The translations under genes were made by a program, and so were the position numbers. The notes under the pieces were generated by a model that saw only the letters and a program-made list of their open reading frames with translations, was not told the DNA's origin and did not search any database. From Gammaproteobacteria bacterium (GTDB lineage Bacteria > Pseudomonadota > Gammaproteobacteria > SZUA-229), in contig DRLE01000014.1 in assembly GCA_011051475.1 (NCBI GenBank), positions 1-7,936 of the forward strand: 7,936 nt of DNA, read 5' to 3'. This document shows, piece after piece, positions 5,474 through 7,936 of the stretch; the stretch's first letter is position 1; each line of letters opens with the position of its first letter.

Positions 5474-5759
5474 ATATATCTTTTTTATCACGCTCTATCA
5501 CCTGATAATAAACCTCGCCTTCCTTGATCATGCCCAGTTCACTGCGGGCGCGTTCTTCAATGGCGTCCAGGCCCTTTTTCAGGTCCTGTACTTCGGCGTC
5601 CAGCGAGGCATTACGCTCGCGCAGCTGTTTAACGTCGGTTTTAACAACGGCCACTTCGTCCTGCAGTTGCAGCACTTCGGGTATGCCCCCGTCCTGCAGC
5701 CAGATTTTATATTGCAGCCATACCAGCAATAACAGCAGAACAAAGGCAAGGGTTTTCAC
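5454..5759 (-). CDS. ftsB: Cell division protein FtsB
   Basis: A bitopic inner-membrane divisome protein (101 aa) that binds FtsL and FtsQ and helps activate septal peptidoglycan synthesis. It has a short cytoplasmic start and one membrane segment (about 3-21, LAFVLLLLLVWLQYKIW). A periplasmic coiled coil spans about 29-70 (QLQDEVAVVKTDVKQLRERN and onward). The conserved end AIEERARSELGMIKEGEVYY (66-85) follows. WLQYKIW matches the WLQYSLW of E. coli FtsB, and length is nearly the same. The start is GTG (5757-5759). It lies inside a 7-bp hairpin and has no Shine-Dalgarno, 23 bp after the eno stop. The last five codons come from the repeat arm at 5450-5473, so the C-terminal tail differs from the family. 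Confidence 0.95.
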   Translation of the reverse strand: MKTLAFVLLLLLVWLQYKIWLQDGGIPEVLQLQDEVAVVKTDVKQLRERNASLDAEVQDLKKGLDAIEERARSELGMIKEGEVYYQVIERDKKDISANERK

Positions 5760-5770
5760 TGACAGTGAAA
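5754..5770 (-). promoter_or_regulatory. Hairpin enclosing the ftsB start codon
   Basis: A perfect 7-bp inverted repeat, tttcact (5754-5760) and agtgaaa (5764-5770), has a 3-base loop. The GTG start at 5757-5759 lies within one arm. In mRNA this would mask the start codon. Ribosomes finishing eno 23 bases upstream could open it, giving coupled translation. It has no T-run and is unlikely to be a terminator. Confidence 0.5.
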
Positions 5771-5782
5771 CGCGAAAACAGC

Positions 5783-7063
5783 CTAGCTCAGGTGTTTAAA
5801 CGCTGATTTTCCGGCATAGACAGCCTTGTCGCCCAGAGCTTCCTCGATGCGCAGCAGCTGGTTGTACTTGGCAATGCGGTCGGAACGTGACAGTGAACCG
5901 GTCTTGATCTGGCCGGCATTGGTGGCCACGGCCAGGTCGGCAATGGTGCTGTCCTCGGTTTCACCGCTACGGTGTGAGATAACCGTGGTGTAACCGGCCT
6001 CATGCGCCATATTGATGGCATCCAGGGTTTCACTGAGGGTGCCGATCTGGTTCAGCTTGATCAGGATGGAATTGGCAATGCCCTTGTCGATGCCTTCCCT
6101 GAAAATTTTGGTATTGGTCACGAACAGGTCATCGCCCACCAGCTGTACCTTGTCGCCCAGCTGTTTTGTCATATAGGCCCAGCCGTCCCAGTCGCCTTCA
6201 TCAAGGCCGTCCTCGACACTGATAATCGGGTACTTCTCGCACCAGCCGGCCAGATAGTCGGTAAATTCCTCGGAATTGAAGCTTTTGCCTTCAGAGCCCA
6301 GGGTATAGACACCGTCCTTGTAGAACTCGGAGCTGGCCGCATCCAGACCCAGGTAGATGTCTTCACCGGCCTTGTAACCGGCCTTGTCGATGGCTTCGAG
6401 GATGACTTCAATGGCTTCTTCATTGGATGACAGGTTGGGTGCAAAACCGCCCTCGTCGCCCACGGTGGTGGTCATGCCGCGATCATGAAGTACGCCGCGC
6501 AGAGTGTGGAAAACCTCGGCGCCGTAGCGCAGGGCTTCCTTGAAGCTGGGCGCGCCTGCCGGCAGAATCATGAATTCCTGCAGGTCAACACTGTTATCGG
6601 CATGCTCACCGCCATTGATAATATTCATCATCGGCACCGGCATGGTGTAGCTGCCACTGCCCAGGTGCACATACAGGGCTTCGTTCTTCTCGTCGGCAGC
6701 TGCATGGGCCGCCGCCAGGGAAACGGCCAGCAGCGCATTGGCGCCCAGGCGTTCCTTGGTTTCGGTACCGTCCAGCTCGATCATTTTATTGTCGAGTGCC
6801 CGCTGGTCCTGGCCATCCATACCCACCAGGGCGTCGCTGATTTCGGTGTTGACGTTGTTTACGGCTTTCGTCACTCCTTTACCCATATAGCGGGATTTAT
6901 CACCGTCACGCAGCTCCAGCGCTTCACGCACGCCGGTGGAGGCGCCCGATGGCACGGCGGCACGGCCAAAGGCGCCGCTTTCCAGGGTCACTTCTGCTTC
7001 AAGGGTCGGGTTGCCGCGGGAGTCAAGAATTTCGCGGGCATGGATTTTTGTAATATTGGACAT
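5783..7063 (-). CDS. eno: Enolase
   Basis: This glycolytic enzyme (426 aa) interconverts 2-phosphoglycerate and phosphoenolpyruvate. In many proteobacteria it is also a partner of RNase E. All catalytic landmarks are present. These are the SGAST loop (39-43, S42), GGEHADN (151-157, H154), GDEGGFAP (202-209, E204 as proton donor) and the magnesium ligands D241, E284 (SVEDGLDEGDW) and D311 (VGDDLFVTN). LIKLNQIGT (334-342) gives K336 as base, followed by SHRSGETEDS (363-372) and K387. Length fits bacterial enolases. The RBS is AGGA, about 7 bases before ATG 7061-7063. The gene ends with TAG just before ftsB. An AT-rich leader with repeated TTGTATGT motifs lies upstream, between it and kdsA. Confidence 0.99.
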   Translation of the reverse strand: MSNITKIHAREILDSRGNPTLEAEVTLESGAFGRAAVPSGASTGVREALELRDGDKSRYMGKGVTKAVNNVNTEISDALVGMDGQDQRALDNKMIELDGTETKERLGANALLAVSLAAAHAAADEKNEALYVHLGSGSYTMPVPMMNIINGGEHADNSVDLQEFMILPAGAPSFKEALRYGAEVFHTLRGVLHDRGMTTTVGDEGGFAPNLSSNEEAIEVILEAIDKAGYKAGEDIYLGLDAASSEFYKDGVYTLGSEGKSFNSEEFTDYLAGWCEKYPIISVEDGLDEGDWDGWAYMTKQLGDKVQLVGDDLFVTNTKIFREGIDKGIANSILIKLNQIGTLSETLDAINMAHEAGYTTVISHRSGETEDSTIADLAVATNAGQIKTGSLSRSDRIAKYNQLLRIEEALGDKAVYAGKSAFKHLS

Positions 7064-7125
7064 GGTTGTTCCTGAATAAAAAGTTGTATGTTTTAAGTTT
7101 TAATTTAAATTGTATGTCTGACTTG
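7064..7125 (-). promoter_or_regulatory. AT-rich eno leader, possible promoter
   Basis: The 62 bp before eno are strongly AT-rich. They contain two copies of ttgtatgt on the plus strand (7084-7091 and 7110-7117) flanking the palindrome aatttaaatt (7102-7111). On the minus strand TACAAT (7111-7116) could be a -10, but no good -35 is found at the right distance. A promoter here is plausible and not demonstrated. Confidence 0.3.
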
Positions 7126-7204
7126 TGTCTTCACCAGCGTAGCAACCGGGTCAAGGCATCTGCCTTACGCGATTGCCGCGTCGCTGTCGCGCCTCGCAAT
7201 GACG
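7126..7204. repeat. Diverged copy of the CGTCATTGCGAG palindromic repeat
   Basis: Bases 7171-7204 start gattgc and end ctcgcaatgacg. They share 14 identical bases (ctcgcaatgacgat) with the reverse complement of the element at 1408-1473. The other arm is probably the poorly matching stretch 7126-7147 (agcgtagcaacc core), which looks decayed. A 5-bp hairpin, aaggc/gcctt (7154-7167), lies between. No T-run follows the kdsA stop, so this is not a clear terminator. The first arm is well supported and the second is tentative. Confidence 0.55.
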
Positions 7205-7210
7205 ATGGCT

Positions 7211-7936
7211 TTACATCATATCGAGCTCGTGCATTTTGTTGCTTTTCACCGTGGCGTCTATCTGCATCAGGACGGCCAGCAGCGACTCCATCTGATCCAG
7301 CGGCCAGGCATTGGGGCCGTCGCTCAGGGCATTGGCCGGATCCGGATGGGTTTCCATAAACAGGCCGGCTATGCCGGCGGCAACCGCCGCGCGCGCCAGT
7401 ACCGGGATGTGTTCGCGCTGACCGCCGGAGGATGTACCCTGGCCGCCGGGCAGCTGCACCGAGTGGGTGCCGTCATAAACCACCGGGCAGTTGCACTCGC
7501 GCATAATCGCCAGCGCGCGCATATCGGACACCAGATTGTTATAGCCGAAGGATACGCCGCGCTCACAGGCCATAACCTGGTCATTGCCGGTAGCGCGCGC
7601 CTTGTCGATAACGTTTTTCATATCACCGGGGGCCAGAAACTGGCCTTTCTTGATATTCACCGGCTTGCCGGTGGCGGCGACCTTCTGGATAAAATTGGTC
7701 TGCCGGCAGAGAAAGGCCGGGGTCTGCAATACATCAACCACCGAGGCCACTTCGTCCATGGGCGTGTCTTCATGCACATCGGTCAGTACCGGCACGCCAA
7801 CCTCGACTTTCACTTTCTGCAGGATGCGCAGGCCCTCTTCCAGGCCGGGGCCGCGAAAGCTGCTGCCGGATGAACGGTTGGCCTTGTCAAAGGATGATTT
7901 GTAGATAAAGGGAATGCCCAGGCGCTCGCTGATTTC
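7211..7936 (-). CDS. kdsA: 3-deoxy-D-manno-octulosonate 8-phosphate synthase, lacks N-terminus (runs off window)
   Basis: This enzyme condenses phosphoenolpyruvate with arabinose 5-phosphate to give Kdo 8-phosphate for LPS inner core and lipid A. The last 241 residues are in the window. The frame is open to base 7936, and roughly 40 N-terminal residues are missing. Counting from the window edge, KANRSS (18-23), RGPG (28-31), TDVHE (52-56), PAFLCRQT (73-80), KKGQF (96-100), FGYNNL (130-135), DGTHSVQLPGG (155-165), METHPDP (194-200) and SDGPN (205-209) are seen. H158, E195 and D206 have the same spacing as the metal ligands H185, E222 and D233 of the Aquifex enzyme. SDGPN in place of CDGP points to the metal-dependent class. 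The gene ends in TAA and eno follows after 147 bp. pyrG often precedes kdsA but lies outside this window. Confidence 0.97.
   Translation of the reverse strand, partial: EISERLGIPFIYKSSFDKANRSSGSSFRGPGLEEGLRILQKVKVEVGVPVLTDVHEDTPMDEVASVVDVLQTPAFLCRQTNFIQKVAATGKPVNIKKGQFLAPGDMKNVIDKARATGNDQVMACERGVSFGYNNLVSDMRALAIMRECNCPVVYDGTHSVQLPGGQGTSSGGQREHIPVLARAAVAAGIAGLFMETHPDPANALSDGPNAWPLDQMESLLAVLMQIDATVKSNKMHELDMM

Noticed and set aside
6002..7075. Plus-strand open frames opposite eno
   Set aside because: Shadows of the highly conserved enolase gene; no domain or ribosome-binding support.
7199..7873. Plus-strand open frame of 224 codons
   Set aside because: Antisense shadow of kdsA, whose motifs are unmistakable.

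Overview
The window looks like chromosomal housekeeping DNA from a gammaproteobacterium of moderate GC content. The gene order kdsA, eno, ftsB, ispD, ispF is the classic gammaproteobacterial arrangement. The purine phosphoribosyltransferase and the methylthioinosine-type phosphorylase resemble, from memory, the Pseudomonas subfamilies. A small DsrE-family sulfur-relay-like protein and a metal-dependent-type KdsA hint at a less studied lineage, possibly near sulfur-oxidising groups. I cannot name a genus.

All ten genes lie on the minus strand, so transcription runs from high to low coordinates. From 7936 down to 4041 come kdsA (cut by the window edge), eno, ftsB, ispD and ispF. They cover a Kdo step of LPS synthesis, a glycolytic enzyme, a divisome protein and two steps of the MEP isoprenoid pathway. 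ispD and ispF overlap by ATGA. The expected truD/surE do not follow ispF. Instead there is an AT-rich, gene-free stretch of about 320 bp (3720-4040) with several inverted repeats and a plausible promoter.

That stretch leads into a HU-family DNA-binding protein with a lysine-rich tail (3297-3719), closed by a strong intrinsic terminator (3227-3260). Below it come a YqiA-type esterase, nagZ (peptidoglycan recycling), the DsrE-family protein, a hypoxanthine-guanine phosphoribosyltransferase and the first 134 codons of a methylthioinosine/methylthioadenosine phosphorylase. The last two make biochemical sense together: phosphorolysis of methylthioinosine releases hypoxanthine, which the transferase would recycle.

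Three intergenic gaps carry repeats. The ftsB-ispD gap is bounded by perfect 24-bp inverted repeats built from a 10-bp unit, and one of them encodes the FtsB C-terminus. The nagZ-dsrE gap holds a palindromic repeat and a five-copy heptamer array. The kdsA-eno gap holds a diverged relative of that palindromic repeat. I found no defence system, prophage, CRISPR array, tRNA or rRNA, and no convincing novel system. The best leads are the repeat elements, the HU control region, and a few sequence oddities in conserved enzymes.
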